Positions 37,642 through 44,747 of a DNA stretch of 64,000 nt are shown here, one piece after another. The DNA lies in NCBI RefSeq assembly GCF_017114945.1, contig NZ_JABXKQ010000047.1, forward strand, positions 62,001 to 126,000. Reading direction: 5' to 3'. The stretch is from Nostoc sp. JL34 (GTDB taxonomy: Bacteria; Cyanobacteriota; Cyanobacteriia; Cyanobacteriales; Nostocaceae). The notes beneath the pieces were generated by a model. The model ran no database searches. It was not told the origin of the DNA and saw only the letters and a program-made list of their open reading frames with translations. Both the position numbers and the translations under genes were made by a program. Position 1 is the stretch's first letter. The number at the start of each line of letters is the position of its first letter.

Positions 37642-38496
37642 TTAGCTATTAACTCTTAAACTAGGTAATGGATATGATTGATGCTGCTTAAAATCAGCAA
37701 ATTCACAAATCGAGTTGAATGGGCAAAAGCGACAGTGAGAGCCAGGATTAGGAGGAAATATTTTACTGAAGTTACTAGTTTCTTCTTGATATTTTTGCAA
37801 ATCGTGCTGGTGTTTGTGGGCAATATTCGCCAACTCGAATTTTAATGATTCTAATTCACTATTATTAATACTAATTAAATCTGACTTTTTACATATTTCT
37901 AAATTATAAAATGATGCAACAGCTTCTCGTCCAGGGTAAAGATAACGAGCAGCTAACAAGTAAACTAATGCCTGTCGTTTGTCAAAAGCTGATTTACCAG
38001 TTTTGAAATCCAAAATATGTAAAGTGCTATCAGACTCAATAAAAACGCAGTCCATAGCCGCGTATAAGCGAAAGCAATAATCTTCTTGTTCAACTACTAT
38101 CGGTTTAGGAAAGCCTTCATCACCCGGTGTTAATTGGATAATATCTTTATCCAAAAGCAACGGCGAATCGTGATATTTTTGCAAAATTTGCAGCACGCGT
38201 TGCTGGACTTGAACGCTTGAGTTGCCTAATTTTAGTAGCTGGGCAACTCTTTCTACACCATCTGCTTGCTTCAACAGATGCCTGTGATGATGAAACTCGT
38301 AAACGCCTTTTTGAGCTAGTATGCCAATCCGCTGGGGTGCAGTGGCTTGTGTTAAAAGCGCTTTGACTTGTGGTTCGTGTTGCCGTGCTTTGATAAACCC
38401 CCGTCTCATCTGGCAATGCCAGCGTTCTTGCCCAGTCGCTGGGGCAACTAGAGACCAAAGGTGATAACTGGCAAAAGGTCGATCGGGGGTTGACAT
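37642..38496 (-). CDS. PD-(D/E)XK nuclease with Cas4/AddB-like cysteine pattern
   Basis: The 284-residue product is recognised from a PD-(D/E)XK core: Asp149 in YAAMDCVF, then ILDFKTGKSA with Asp163 and Lys165, and a following QALVYLLAARYLY helix. Four cysteines fit an iron-sulfur clasp: Cys28 near the N-terminus and C255-x2-C258-x5-C264 (HCRFCPFNSICEF) at the C-terminus, the spacing used in Cas4 and AddB-type exonucleases. It would act on DNA ends. No cas genes or CRISPR array are nearby, so a repair or genome-maintenance role is more likely than CRISPR adaptation. It is divergent from the phosphoglucomutase gene. Confidence 0.8.
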   Translation of the reverse strand: MSTPDRPFASYHLWSLVAPATGQERWHCQMRRGFIKARQHEPQVKALLTQATAPQRIGILAQKGVYEFHHHRHLLKQADGVERVAQLLKLGNSSVQVQQRVLQILQKYHDSPLLLDKDIIQLTPGDEGFPKPIVVEQEDYCFRLYAAMDCVFIESDSTLHILDFKTGKSAFDKRQALVYLLAARYLYPGREAVASFYNLEICKKSDLISINNSELESLKFELANIAHKHQHDLQKYQEETSNFSKIFPPNPGSHCRFCPFNSICEFADFKQHQSYPLPSLRVNS

Positions 38497-38642
38497 TGCT
38501 CAGAAACAGTGAGAGAAAATACGGTGGGGAGAAGTTTAAACTAAGACTTCCCTAGAAAAGAACTTCGGAGGATACTTGCTGCCACACAAGCTTTGCGGGA
38601 AGCTTTTATAGTACTGATAATGTACCGGAGCAAGTGGCAAAA

Positions 38643-40067
38643 ATGTCTAGCAAGATAAAATTTGGTACCGATGGCTGGCGAGGGATTATTGCCGATGACT
38701 TTACTTTCCCCAATGTGAGAAAAGTAACAAGGGCAATCGCCACTTACTTGGATACAGCCTACACAAAAAATAGACCAGTACTTATTGCCTACGATACTCG
38801 CTTTTTAGCTGACCAGTTTGCCCAAACAGCGGCCCAAGTATTAGCAGATTTGGGTTGGACTGTAAAAATTACCGATCGGGATTGCCCTACACCAGTAATT
38901 GCCTACAATGCCCGTCACCTAAATTCCGCTGGGGCGTTAATGTTTACTGCTAGCCATAATCCAGCACCTTACTGTGGAATTAAATATATACCCGATTATG
39001 CTGGGCCTGCCACTCCAGAGATTACTGATACTATTGTGGCAAATATAGAAGGTGCATCGGATGAATTGCCTGGGAACAACCCATCAGGTTCAATTTCAAT
39101 TTTCGATCCGAAACCAGATTATCTGAAATTTATCTACACTCTACTTGATGTAGAAAAGATCAGAAGCGCTAATTTAAAGGTAAAGTACGATGCTTTGTAT
39201 TCTACCTCTCGCGGCTATTTAGATGAAGTTTTGCAACATAGTGGCGTTCAACTAGAAAGTTTCCACGATTGGAGAGATGTTTTATTTGGGGGTGGAATGC
39301 CTGAACCCAAAGGAGAACAATTAGTTGAGTTAGTGGAAGCAGTAGTTCGCGATCGCGCTGATTTGGGCTTGGCGACAGATGGAGATAGCGATCGCTTTGG
39401 TATCGTTGATGAACAAGGAACCGTCCTCACTCCCAATACTGTGCTGCTACTTCTAGCACGTCATTTAATCAAAAATAAAGGTAAAACCGGCGCGATAGTC
39501 CGCACTGTGGCGACAACCCACCTGCTGGATAATTTCGCTGCGAAAAATGGGCTGCAAATTTACGAAACAGCAGTTGGTTTTAAATACATCGGCGAAAAAA
39601 TGCGGGAAACTGCTGTATTAATCGGTGGAGAGGAATCAGGTGGTTTGAGTATTATTGGGCATATTCCCGAAAAAGATGGGATATTAGCCGATATGCTGGT
39701 GGCAGAAGCGATCGCTTATGAAGGTAAGCCTTTAAGTCTACTCGTTAAGGAAGCGATCGCTGAAGCCGATGGCCCACTTTACAACAACCGCCTAGACTTG
39801 CACCTCACAGAGGCGCACAAAACCGCCGTCATCGACTCCTTTACCAAAAATCCACCTAGAGAAGTAGCAGGAATTAAAGTCAAGGAAGTGGGGCGTAAAG
39901 ACGGTATTAAGCTCTATTTAGAAGAAGGTAGCTGGATTTTATTGCGTCCTTCCGGTACAGAACCACTGGTGCGCGTCTACCTAGAAACCAACACTCCCGA
40001 AAAACTCACCCAAATCGCTCAAGAGTTGGAGAGTGCCATTGCTAAACTAGAAACACTTGCAGTTTAA
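38643..40067 (+). CDS. Phosphoglucomutase/phosphomannomutase family protein
   Basis: From the ATG at 38643 the product is 474 residues. All four active-site loops of alpha-D-phosphohexomutases are intact: phosphoserine ALMFTASHNPAPYCGIKY near residue 103, metal loop LATDGDSDRFGIVD near 245, sugar loop GGEESGG near 330, and phosphate loop LRPSGTEPLVRVY near 440. It interconverts hexose-1- and hexose-6-phosphates, feeding glycogen or nucleotide-sugar synthesis; substrate choice (glucose, mannose, glucosamine) cannot be set from sequence. GGAG lies 12 nt upstream of this ATG. A GTG at 38634 is too close to it. It contrasts with the degenerate mutase domain of the fusion at 13469-15997. Confidence 0.92.
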   Translation: MSSKIKFGTDGWRGIIADDFTFPNVRKVTRAIATYLDTAYTKNRPVLIAYDTRFLADQFAQTAAQVLADLGWTVKITDRDCPTPVIAYNARHLNSAGALMFTASHNPAPYCGIKYIPDYAGPATPEITDTIVANIEGASDELPGNNPSGSISIFDPKPDYLKFIYTLLDVEKIRSANLKVKYDALYSTSRGYLDEVLQHSGVQLESFHDWRDVLFGGGMPEPKGEQLVELVEAVVRDRADLGLATDGDSDRFGIVDEQGTVLTPNTVLLLLARHLIKNKGKTGAIVRTVATTHLLDNFAAKNGLQIYETAVGFKYIGEKMRETAVLIGGEESGGLSIIGHIPEKDGILADMLVAEAIAYEGKPLSLLVKEAIAEADGPLYNNRLDLHLTEAHKTAVIDSFTKNPPREVAGIKVKEVGRKDGIKLYLEEGSWILLRPSGTEPLVRVYLETNTPEKLTQIAQELESAIAKLETLAV

Positions 40068-40125
40068 TAATTCAAAGTTAGGAGTTATGAGTTAAGAATT
40101 ATTAACTCATAAATTTTATTAAGAT

Positions 40126-40404
40126 ATGAAAACTTTCGCTCCTTTTTTGACATCTCTAGTTGTAGCGGTTTGGGTAATCGCGATCGCAATTATTTCTGTC
40201 CAAAATGCCACACCCGTATCGTTAAAATTCTTAACATTCCAATCGATTCAGATACCAATGGGTTTAGTGCTAGCTTTTAGTGCCGGTATAGGGTTAATTG
40301 GTATGGCACTGCTGCAACCTCTGTGGGGACTTGCTGGCATTGGGCTGCGTAATTCTCGATTGGAAGAGGATGCGGAGTTTTTTGTTGATGATGAAGACTT
40401 TTGA
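40126..40404 (+). CDS. LapA/DUF1049 family membrane protein
   Basis: The 92-residue product has two hydrophobic helices (SLVVAVWVIAIAIISVQNAT and GLVLAFSAGIGLIGMALLQP) separated by a short VSLKFLTFQSIQIP strand, matching the LapA/DUF1049 family, where S-V-Q-N-A and the second helix are conserved. The C-terminal tail is acidic (EEDAEFFVDDEDF). LapA in E. coli helps assemble lipopolysaccharide together with LapB; in cyanobacteria the role is unknown. It follows the phosphoglucomutase gene by 58 bp on the same strand and may share a transcript. Confidence 0.85.
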   Translation: MKTFAPFLTSLVVAVWVIAIAIISVQNATPVSLKFLTFQSIQIPMGLVLAFSAGIGLIGMALLQPLWGLAGIGLRNSRLEEDAEFFVDDEDF

Positions 40405-40417
40405 GGTTTGAATAGCT

Positions 40418-40624
40418 GTGCAGTATCAAAACATTATTACAATCGAACCAGGAAAACGAGGTGGTAAGCCTTGTATTCGAGGGATGCGAATTACTGTATA
40501 CGATGTTTTATCTTATCTTGCCTCTGGCATGAGCTACGAGGAAGTGCTTGATGACTTTCCTTATTTGACACAAGAGGATATTTTAGCTTGTCTAAGCTAT
40601 GCAGCCGATCGAGAACGGCTATGA
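40418..40624 (+). CDS. DUF433 protein (antitoxin-like)
   Basis: The 68-residue product matches DUF433: GGKPCIRGMRITVYDVLSYL, then SYEEVLDDFPYLTQEDILAC and a final helix. The fold is a winged-helix-like DNA-binding module often paired with a PIN-like DUF5615 toxin, acting as the antitoxin. Here the partner is instead a DUF29 gene whose ATG overlaps this stop (ATGA), which indicates translational coupling. It starts with GTG. It resembles the second DUF433 protein at 43520-43753 over most of its length, so the two may be paralogues with different partners. Confidence 0.85.
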   Translation: MQYQNIITIEPGKRGGKPCIRGMRITVYDVLSYLASGMSYEEVLDDFPYLTQEDILACLSYAADRERL

Positions 40625-41064
40625 GCGCAACTTATAAAGCAGATTTTAACTTGTGGATTGAGCAGACAGCCCAACTATTGCGATCGCATCGCTGGCATGA
40701 AGTTGATGTAGAACATCTGATTGAAGAGGTTGAAGGCTTGGGCAAAAGTGAACGGCGGGGTATTGCCAGTCAACTAACTCGCTTACTCTTGCATCTGCTC
40801 AAGTGGCAATATCAACCCCAGCATCGCTCAGATAGTTGGCTCGATTCCATCACTGATTCTCGCACTCAAATTGAGTTAGCAATAGAAGATAGTCCTAGTC
40901 TTAAGAGCTATCCTACAGAGCAACTTCAGGAAAGTTATCAAAGGGCGCGTCGTCAAGCAGTCAAGCAAATTGGGATACTTGTATCCGTGTTTCCAGAAGA
41001 GTGCCCATATTCTGTAGAGTTAGTGTTGGATGAAGACTGGCTAACGGAAGCAAGCGATATTTAA
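40621..41064 (+). CDS. DUF29 family protein
   Basis: The 147-residue product starts MSATYKADFNLWIEQTAQLL and carries the DUF29 landmarks VDVEHLIEEVEGLGKSERR, LTRLLLHLLKWQYQP and SWLDSITDSRTQIELAI. It is a helical protein, common in many copies in cyanobacteria and some proteobacteria; function unknown. Its ATG overlaps the TGA of the DUF433 gene, so the two are co-translated and may form a two-part module. An upstream start at 40588 in the same frame lies within the DUF433 coding region and is not needed. Confidence 0.87.
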   Translation: MSATYKADFNLWIEQTAQLLRSHRWHEVDVEHLIEEVEGLGKSERRGIASQLTRLLLHLLKWQYQPQHRSDSWLDSITDSRTQIELAIEDSPSLKSYPTEQLQESYQRARRQAVKQIGILVSVFPEECPYSVELVLDEDWLTEASDI

Positions 41065-41145
41065 TAACTTTATTTGTGACTGTGTGGGTAGTGGCGATCG
41101 CTATGATCTCAGAGCGCCTCTAGCCTGGAAGTTTTGCAGTACATG

Positions 41146-41172
41146 AAAAAAGCCTACGCTGGCAGGCTTTTT
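41146..41172. terminator. Bidirectional intrinsic terminator
   Basis: AAAAAGCCT (41147-41155) pairs with AGGCTTTTT (41164-41172) around an eight-base loop. A- and T-runs flank both sides. It lies between the convergent DUF29 and coiled-coil genes and can serve both. Confidence 0.8.
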
Positions 41173-41208
41173 AGAAAGTTTTGGGAGAGCGATCGCGCTG
41201 TTATAAAA

Positions 41209-41547
41209 TCAAAATGTCCATTCGTGATCTGGATCATCTAGGGCGGCGCGAACAGAAGCTAAATTTGCAAGGTCTTTGAAAGGGCTTGATTTAGCAATTT
41301 CTGTGATTGAATTTAAGGTAAGGGCTAATTGATCATTATTGCCAGATGCGATCGCATTATCAACAACAGCAAACAAAGCGCGAAAGTTTTCTGCACGTTC
41401 ATCAAAAGAGCGATCTAGATACGCCATAAGTAACTCTCGCTGGGCATTAATCTTGGTGATTGTTTCGTTTTCCCAAGCTTCAATCTCTCGTCTCTTTGTC
41501 TGTTCTTGTTCGGCAATTATTTTATATTCAGTATAGGCTGAAACCAT
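41209..41547 (-). CDS. Coiled-coil small partner of the glycine-rich protein (5' part in another frame)
   Basis: The 112-residue frame has a long charged helix (KIIAEQEQTKRREIEAWENE), the segment LLMAYLDRSFDERAENFRAL and the ending SPFKDLANLASVRAALDDPD followed by HEWTF. I recognise a recurrent but uncharacterised family. The ATG at 41547 is internal-looking and has no ribosome-binding site. Codons upstream to 41605 in the same frame read like coding sequence (KKVTTVVKEFINPAECLQQ), and an ATG at 41612 preceded by GAGG would join this frame if the six-A run at 41599-41604 were seven. Thus the true protein is probably ~133 residues and begins MSTKKVTTVV. It lies directly after the glycine-rich gene and is probably co-expressed. 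Confidence 0.72.
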   Translation of the reverse strand: MVSAYTEYKIIAEQEQTKRREIEAWENETITKINAQRELLMAYLDRSFDERAENFRALFAVVDNAIASGNNDQLALTLNSITEIAKSSPFKDLANLASVRAALDDPDHEWTF

Positions 41548-41598
41548 TTGCTGTAAGCATTCGGCAGGATTGATAAATTCCTTGACTACTGTGGTAAC

Positions 41599-41612
41599 TT
41601 TTTTGTCGACAT
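41599..41612 (-). other. Probable frameshift site (A-run) at the start of the coiled-coil gene
   Basis: On the minus strand ATGTCGAC is followed by six A and then GTTACC. The ATG frame ends after eight codons (CAG TAG). Insertion of one A would enter the long open frame. This may be a mutation, programmed slippage or a sequencing error. Confidence 0.55.
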
Positions 41613-41623
41613 TCCTAATTACC

Positions 41624-42586
41624 TCACAAAGTACGATATTTGGCTTGTATATTCGCAGTAACAGGATTCAACTGCCCTTCACTATCTAAAACAGGAGTTT
41701 TCATGATTTCTGCAAGTGCTTTAACAAAAAGTGCGACTTTTTGAAACTTACTAGCGTCCCTGTTTTTGTCGAATGATGGTAAAGATTCAAGTTCTTGAAG
41801 ACCTAAAATAGCAGATTTATTCAGACATTCAAATACACCTTGTAACTCAGTAATCCGCCGTTTTACTTGTTGCATAAAGTCTTTTGCTGCTTCAATTTTA
41901 ACGATTGCAGTGTTGACTTCAGCGTTGTACTCCCATGCCTTTGTCAATGCTTTTTCGCCTTCACCAGCAAGCACAAAGCCTCCAATAAGAACAGCGGGGC
42001 CAACGGTAATACCACCTAACACAAGAGAACCAAGAGCCATACCTCCACCGCCAGCAGCTAATGAGCCACCGCCCAACCATGCGAGAGTTGCATTCCAGGC
42101 TGCTGCACCGCTAAGTCCTCCTATAAGTGTCCCAGTACTGGCTACTCCTACAGAGGTAGCAAGACTCATTGCACCACCATATCCTGCTGCTGCTGCCCCA
42201 ATCGCCTTAGTGCCACCGTTGAAAAACTGTTCAGCTTCTAATGCGGCAGCTTTGTACTCCTTAATCTGCTGAACTGAAATTCCTTCCAGCCCTTCTAAAA
42301 ACTCCTTCTCGCTTTGTTTTGATTTACCAATATTTCGTTCAATAAAGTCAAGAAAGCGCCCAACTGTAGTCATCATCACATCAAGCTGAAGTTGACCATA
42401 CTCTTCTGCAAGCTCGTTAGTCGCCTCCCAGTCTGCTTTCAACTCACTGACTGCATAGGAGTGACGGTTTTGGGCACGTTCACCAATTTCCTTCGCTTCA
42501 TTCATATTCCCAAAACCTTCAGCACCTTTTACTGCTCCGAAAGCAGCAGTTCCTAAAGCAATAGCACCCAAAATCAGTGGAATCAT
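41624..42586 (-). CDS. Glycine-rich membrane-inserting protein flanked by coiled coils
   Basis: The 320-residue product starts with a hydrophobic segment (MIPLILGAIALGTAAFGAVK) and charged helices to about residue 125. It then has a ~90-residue small-residue hydrophobic region (AIGAAAAGYGGAMSLATSVG, ATLAWLGGGSLAAGGGGMAL, LGGITVGPAVLIGGFVLAGE) and a second long helical part. The layout is like membrane-inserting helical proteins such as pore-forming toxins or apolipoprotein-like proteins. The LAWLGGGSLAAGGGGMA block is a hallmark of an uncharacterised widespread bacterial family. AGGAG lies 6 nt upstream of the ATG. It is followed 11 bp on by the coiled-coil partner. Its place among antitoxin-like genes suggests a stress or defence role, but no activity can be read from the sequence. 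Confidence 0.75.
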   Translation of the reverse strand: MIPLILGAIALGTAAFGAVKGAEGFGNMNEAKEIGERAQNRHSYAVSELKADWEATNELAEEYGQLQLDVMMTTVGRFLDFIERNIGKSKQSEKEFLEGLEGISVQQIKEYKAAALEAEQFFNGGTKAIGAAAAGYGGAMSLATSVGVASTGTLIGGLSGAAAWNATLAWLGGGSLAAGGGGMALGSLVLGGITVGPAVLIGGFVLAGEGEKALTKAWEYNAEVNTAIVKIEAAKDFMQQVKRRITELQGVFECLNKSAILGLQELESLPSFDKNRDASKFQKVALFVKALAEIMKTPVLDSEGQLNPVTANIQAKYRTL

Positions 42587-42796
42587 GAAATACTCCTGAT
42601 GTGATTAGTATTTGGTTAGTACTTGTCTACGGGTTTAACATTAAAACAAGGCATCACCTTATACTTATAATTCCCTGAGATACTAACTAATAAACATTCA
42701 GAAGGTATAAATTTGATACTGCGATGAATGCAGTTGTCAATCTTTTTCGTGTTGAGTGCGATCACAGGGAGGCTAACACCTCAATGCAATGGACAA

Positions 42797-42825
42797 GCGA
42801 TGTCTACGACGGGCTACGCCTACGC
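42797..42825 (+). repeat. Dispersed GCGATGTCTACGACGGGC-type repeat
   Basis: This 29 bp unit matches the copy in the porin gene (21614-21642) with three differences. It sits in the ~290 bp upstream of the HicB-like gene, a region without any gene. Confidence 0.7.
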
Positions 42826-42876
42826 ACTCGGCTTGACGCTAGAATATTAGTCGCAATCTTGTGGAGATGATTGGTA

Positions 42877-43110
42877 ATGAAAATTAAAGCAGTTATCTGG
42901 CAAGAAGACGGTGTATGTTGTGGTTCTGTACCTGCCCTAGCAGGATGTCACACTTGGGGAGACAGCTACGAACATCTATTAGAAATGCTGCAAGATGCGA
43001 TTCAAGTCTGCTTAGAAGTTGCTAGCCAACGCGAAGATCAGCTTGATTTAGCATCATTCTCGTTACATTACGCAGCTTCAATTTTCCCTGAAAGTGAAGA
43101 GACAGTTTAG
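42877..43110 (+). CDS. HicB-like antitoxin-family protein
   Basis: From the ATG at 42877 the product is 77 residues: KIKAVIWQEDGVCCGSVPAL, then AGCHTWGDSYEHLLEMLQDA and a C-terminal helix. This is the partial RNase-H-like fold of HicB antitoxins, where the V-x-A-L-x-G-C-x-T-W-G-D segment is conserved. GGAG lies upstream. No HicA toxin (mRNA interferase) follows. Instead a short remnant of a MazF/PemK-type toxin starts immediately downstream in another frame. It may therefore be an orphan antitoxin, or may have partnered the lost toxin. Confidence 0.8.
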   Translation: MKIKAVIWQEDGVCCGSVPALAGCHTWGDSYEHLLEMLQDAIQVCLEVASQREDQLDLASFSLHYAASIFPESEETV

Positions 43111-43112
43111 TA

Positions 43113-43172
43113 ACATTTAATCCTGGTGATGTAGTCACAGTTGATTTTCCCAGTACCACTGGTATGAGTTGA
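43113..43172 (+). pseudogene. MazF/PemK-type toxin N-terminal remnant
   Basis: In the frame beginning at 43113 the translation TFNPGDVVTVDFPSTTGMS then a stop is the N-terminal strand pair of MazF/PemK toxins (G-D-V-V-x-V-D-F-P). Nothing downstream continues the domain before the convergent DUF5615 gene. It is a truncated gene end, or an N-terminal piece left by deletion. Confidence 0.6.
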
Positions 43173-43181
43173 GCAATTTAC

Positions 43182-43523
43182 TTATGAACTACTGCTAATT
43201 TCTACAATTGCTTCTCCTTGCCGCAGTCGTTCTATTGCATCAGGTAAAGCGATGGCAAGTAGTCGCTGCAAATTGCGATTTGTGACATTACCACAAGTCA
43301 GCCAAAGAATTTGAGGTGGTATTCCTAAACGACAGGCCAAGTCAACAAAATCGCTATCTTTGGTCATGATTACCGCCTTAGCGACTCGTGCTGACTCAAA
43401 AATTTCCACATCTTTAGCATCTCGTAATCCAAGCTCTCGTAGGGCAGTAGCCTCTACGTCAAAAGTCTCAGTCAGCCAAAGTGCTAATGTAGGAGGCAAC
43501 TGAGCATCAATCAAAATTTTCAT
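43182..43523 (-). CDS. DUF5615 PIN-like toxin
   Basis: The 113-residue product starts MKILIDAQLPPTLALWL, with the conserved first Asp of the PIN-like fold, followed by ATALRELGLRDAKDVEIFES, AVIMTKDSDFVDLACRLG and PQILWLTCGNVTNRNLQRL. These are the four acidic/Asn positions of the DUF5615 (VapC-like, Mut7-C-related) family, a probable ribonuclease toxin. Its ATG overlaps the stop of the DUF433 gene by 4 bp, the normal toxin-antitoxin order for this family. All expected acidic residues are present, so it may be active. Confidence 0.88.
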   Translation of the reverse strand: MKILIDAQLPPTLALWLTETFDVEATALRELGLRDAKDVEIFESARVAKAVIMTKDSDFVDLACRLGIPPQILWLTCGNVTNRNLQRLLAIALPDAIERLRQGEAIVEISSSS

Positions 43524-43753
43524 GCTGTCAATCGAGGAAAGTCTGTTCGCCGTGCTGCAAACAATAGACAGGCTTGGATATCTTCGAGTTCGAGATCGGG
43601 AAAATCCTCTAAAATCTCAGAAACACTGACATTCTCAGCCAACATTTCTAAAATGTCACTAACACGAATCCTCATGCCTCGAATACAAGGACGACCACCA
43701 CACTGACCAGGAGTTTGAGTAATGCGAGTCAAGAAATCAACCCTTGAGTTCAT
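43520..43753 (-). CDS. DUF433 antitoxin-like protein paired with DUF5615
   Basis: The 77-residue product contains GGRPCIRGMRIRVSDILEML, SVSEILEDFPDLELEDIQAC and LLFAARR, the complete DUF433 helix-turn-helix-like domain. It is expected to bind and neutralise the DUF5615 toxin encoded immediately downstream with a 4 bp ATGA overlap, and to repress the shared promoter. The start ATG at 43753 follows a ~190 bp AT-rich stretch. The other DUF433 copy at 40418 has the same motifs but a different partner. Confidence 0.88.
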   Translation of the reverse strand: MNSRVDFLTRITQTPGQCGGRPCIRGMRIRVSDILEMLAENVSVSEILEDFPDLELEDIQACLLFAARRTDFPRLTA

Positions 43754-43859
43754 GCAAGTATTTTAATATCGGGTACTTTTATTTAACTCTAATTCTGCGA
43801 TCGCAATTATTTCAGCCTAGCATCTCAGTGTAGCAATAGGGGAATCGCAGTTATCGCAC

Positions 43860-43900
43860 ACTAACCCAACAGCAGCTAAGTTGGGCAGTTTTGGGTTAGT
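43860..43900. repeat. Inverted repeat ACTAACCCAA / TTGGGTTAGT
   Basis: Ten-base perfect arms (43860-43869 and 43891-43900) flank a 21-base loop downstream of the unknown gene at 43948-44598. There is no T-run; it may be a dispersed palindrome or a weak terminator. Confidence 0.5.
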
Positions 43901-43947
43901 TGTAGCTTCAGGTAATCAATGAAGTCCAGAATTTCTGTATCAGTGAG

Positions 43948-44598
43948 TTATGAGCGCGAGCGCTTGCCATATTTTTGCTGCAAATACTCCCTTCCCTGCT
44001 CTGGAGTCCAATTTAATTGAGCTAAATATGTGTCAGTTTGAGCTATAAAAACATCACGAGGTTCAACCGTTTTTATATTGTCACTTGCTTCTGATTGAGA
44101 TTTATTTTTATCTTGATTAAAATTATGAATCTTATTAATTTTTAAACTTAGTCTTTGTCCTAAAGCTTGCCAATCTAATTCCTTATGTCCATCCCAACTA
44201 ACACCTACAGAACGATAAGTTATTGGATCATAAATTTTGCAAAAAACTACATTACTCTCTCCAGGGCTAACGGCTATCGTTAGTGGATTACACAATTCTT
44301 TATAAGTAAGGGCATCTAAAGATAACAATAAACTTTTGGAAAATAAGGAGTCGCTACCTGAACGGATAATATAAGGTTTGTCTGCCAAAATATATAAATC
44401 GTTCTTTTCAACTGGCCCGAATTTAGTTTCAACCTTTTTATTAACTTCTATCTCTGTAATTACCCCAGTCAAAGCTCTATCATATATTGGGATGCGTTTT
44501 TCATCTTCAGCAAGCATATACCAGCAGTGATCGGATTCTTTACTGACAAAGACATATTGAGGTTTTGGGACTGCTCCAAATCCTAATTTAACTTCCAT
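43948..44598 (-). CDS. Unknown protein
   Basis: From the ATG at 44598 the product is 216 residues. The first ~130 residues alternate beta strands (PQYVFVSKESDHCWYMLAED, GVITEIEVNKKVETKFGPVE, DLYILADKPYIIRSG, LTIAVSPGESNVVFCKIYDP), which could form an OB-like or beta-barrel fold. A Lys/Asn/Ser-rich linker follows, then a short C-terminal helical piece (TDTYLAQLNWTPEQGREYLQ followed by QKYGKRSRS). I cannot assign a family. The final segment resembles the C-termini of some cyanobacterial DNA-binding proteins with a W-T-x-E-Q-G-R-x-Y-L motif, but that is only an impression. A TTG at 44637 in frame is a weaker start. It lies between a DUF433 pair and a Uma2 gene, in accessory DNA. Confidence 0.6.
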   Translation of the reverse strand: MEVKLGFGAVPKPQYVFVSKESDHCWYMLAEDEKRIPIYDRALTGVITEIEVNKKVETKFGPVEKNDLYILADKPYIIRSGSDSLFSKSLLLSLDALTYKELCNPLTIAVSPGESNVVFCKIYDPITYRSVGVSWDGHKELDWQALGQRLSLKINKIHNFNQDKNKSQSEASDNIKTVEPRDVFIAQTDTYLAQLNWTPEQGREYLQQKYGKRSRS

Positions 44599-44747
44599 TT
44601 TTTGATGAAGGTTTTGGTAAATATATTTATTGAGCAACCAGTCATGAAGATTTTTACCGTCAAGCTATGAGTTACTTTATAGATATAATTCCCTAACCAG
44701 GAAGCTAATTAACATTAAGACAGCAAAAATTAGAAAATCTGGTGAAT

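Noticed and set aside
41545..41612. Programmed frameshifting as the definite explanation for the split coiled-coil gene
   Set aside because: The A-run allows slippage, but mutation or sequencing error is equally consistent; nothing in the sequence decides between them.
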